From Aquirufa rosea (GTDB taxonomy: Bacteria > Bacteroidota > Bacteroidia > Cytophagales > Spirosomataceae), in the NCBI RefSeq assembly GCF_004118285.1, contig NZ_SDHY01000003.1:1-64000 (forward strand): DNA of 64,000 nucleotides, read 5' to 3'. Below are positions 63,276 to 64,000 of this stretch, one piece after another. The notes beneath the pieces were generated by a model. The model ran no database searches, was not told the origin of the DNA, and saw only the letters and a list, made by a program, of their open reading frames with translations. How positions within the stretch are numbered: position 1 is the first letter of the stretch; the number at the start of each line of letters is the position of its first letter. The translations under genes and the position numbers were made by a program.

Positions 63276-64000
63276 ATGTCATACGCTATTGTCACTGGTG
63301 CCAGTAAAGGAATAGGAAAAGAAATTGCTTTAGAATTGGCTGCTAGAGGTTATAACTTATTTCTTGTGGCCAGGAATGCGCAAGAACTACAACAAGTGAG
63401 TGATGAAATAACCTCTCGTTTTTCATTAGAAGTTGATTATTTGCCGCTTGATTTATCTCAAGAAGGAGCTGTTGCTCAATTATATCATTGGGTGGTGGAA
63501 AAGCAAGTGGATGTCCGAATATTGGTTAACAATGCTGGCTATGGGCTTGTAGGTGCATTTGAATCATATTCTTGGGAAGAGAATCAGCGAATGATGCAGG
63601 TGAACATGAACGCGCTTACTGAGGCATGTTATCGTTTCTTCCCATTATTGCAAGGGAAGGGGCAAGCCTACATTCTGAATATTGCCAGTTCGACTGCCTA
63701 TCAAGCTATTCCTTTGATGAGTCTATATGCGGCCAGTAAGGTTTTTGTATTGAATTTTTCGCGTGGTCTTTATCATGAGTGGAAATCGAAGGGAATACAA
63801 GTAACCGTAGTTAGCCCAGGGGCTACTTCTACCAATTTCAATGATCGCGCCAATTTACAAGAAAAGGCTAGAAAGGCGGCTGAAAAAGTGGTGATGACCC
63901 CACAAATAGTAGCTAGACAGGCTGTGGATGGGATGTTCGCTCACAAGCCGGAGGTAATTACAGGTTTCATCAATAAATTAGGCGCTACTTTGGCTTGGTT
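63276..64000 (+). CDS. short-chain dehydrogenase/reductase, partial
   Basis: The first 241 residues of an SDR enzyme that continues beyond the window. The Rossmann start has TGASKGIG, VNNAGYG is the NNAG motif, and YAASK is the catalytic YxxxK. The Ser of the triad is in NIASSTAYQ. These residues define an active classical SDR using NAD(P)H. The substrate cannot be told. It starts 34 bases after the terminator, and the frame is open at 64000. Confidence 0.9.
   Translation, partial: MSYAIVTGASKGIGKEIALELAARGYNLFLVARNAQELQQVSDEITSRFSLEVDYLPLDLSQEGAVAQLYHWVVEKQVDVRILVNNAGYGLVGAFESYSWEENQRMMQVNMNALTEACYRFFPLLQGKGQAYILNIASSTAYQAIPLMSLYAASKVFVLNFSRGLYHEWKSKGIQVTVVSPGATSTNFNDRANLQEKARKAAEKVVMTPQIVARQAVDGMFAHKPEVITGFINKLGATLAW

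Noticed and set aside
1-64000. CRISPR array, tRNA, rRNA, IS element or prophage
   Set aside because: No spaced identical repeats of CRISPR type, no cloverleaf, no rRNA sequence, and no transposase or integrase frame was seen.

Overview
The window is chromosomal DNA of a Bacteroidota bacterium, most likely a Cytophagales-type freshwater or soil organism (the order is an inference). Support comes from GldB, a protein with a type IX secretion (T9SS) sorting domain, TonB proteins with the N-terminus typical of the phylum, the class III-fold arginine decarboxylase of Bacteroidota, a CrtZ-type carotenoid hydroxylase, low GC, few Shine-Dalgarno sequences, and repeated matches to the Bacteroidota -7 promoter element TAnnTTTG. 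No rRNA, tRNA, CRISPR array, transposase or prophage gene was found. The content is mostly core housekeeping.

Layout. 1-855 is a gene-free block of imperfect repeats and hairpins. 856-2301 encodes a membrane-anchored sensor-like protein. 2298-8197 (minus) is a tight run valS-gldB-ABC exporter-fur. 8328-8759 is crtZ. 8762-11659 (minus) is cysH-cysD-cysN for sulfate assimilation. 11786-14756 (plus) holds an AlbA_2/Schlafen-like protein, a lipoprotein joining a cytochrome-like motif to a copper-monooxygenase-like domain, and a dienelactone hydrolase. 15085-17440 is kup plus a HIT protein, facing gpsA. 18500-24256 (minus) is a three-gene envelope module: a divergent TonB, a 1,097-residue TPR protein and an outer-membrane barrel. 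24700-28764 holds small DUF proteins, a MoxR ATPase, a DUF486 protein and ettA. 28985-36715 holds a DUF349 protein, mpl, arginine decarboxylase, a 40-residue lipoprotein, glpF-glpK and ruvB.

36716-36965 carries two perfect 33-bp palindromes in inverted orientation. 36966-40528 has a T9SS-sorted secreted protein divergent from a histidine kinase/response regulator pair. 40521-44371 (minus) has ribH-lysC-serS and a YfgM-like TPR membrane protein. 44559-48579 has glpD, a DUF2795 protein, cutC and an ftsZ lacking its usual dcw neighbours. 48634-53735 (minus) has an M28 peptidase, a thioredoxin-like protein, a YifB/ComM ATPase and an LD-carboxypeptidase. 53803-56514 is a three-gene glycan cassette (GT2, polysaccharide deacetylase, GT87-like), followed by a DUF721 protein. 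57177-63210 is a complete energised-transport operon exbB-exbD-exbD-tonB with a small membrane protein, a PstS-like lipoprotein and a TPR protein. A short-chain dehydrogenase runs off the right edge.

How the genes connect. glpF, glpK and glpD cover glycerol uptake and oxidation, and gpsA makes glycerol-3-phosphate for lipids. cysH/D/N activate and reduce sulfate through adenylyl sulfate. mpl, the LD-carboxypeptidase and ftsZ serve wall turnover and division. Two TonB modules with a shared conserved periplasmic motif suggest two TonB-energised envelope machines. No plainly new defence or mobile system is visible. The best leads are the TonB/TPR/barrel module, the PstS-like protein embedded in the Exb/TonB operon, the cytochrome-monooxygenase fusion, the membrane-tethered propeller protein, the paired palindromes, and the apparent start-codon frameshift in the GT2 gene.
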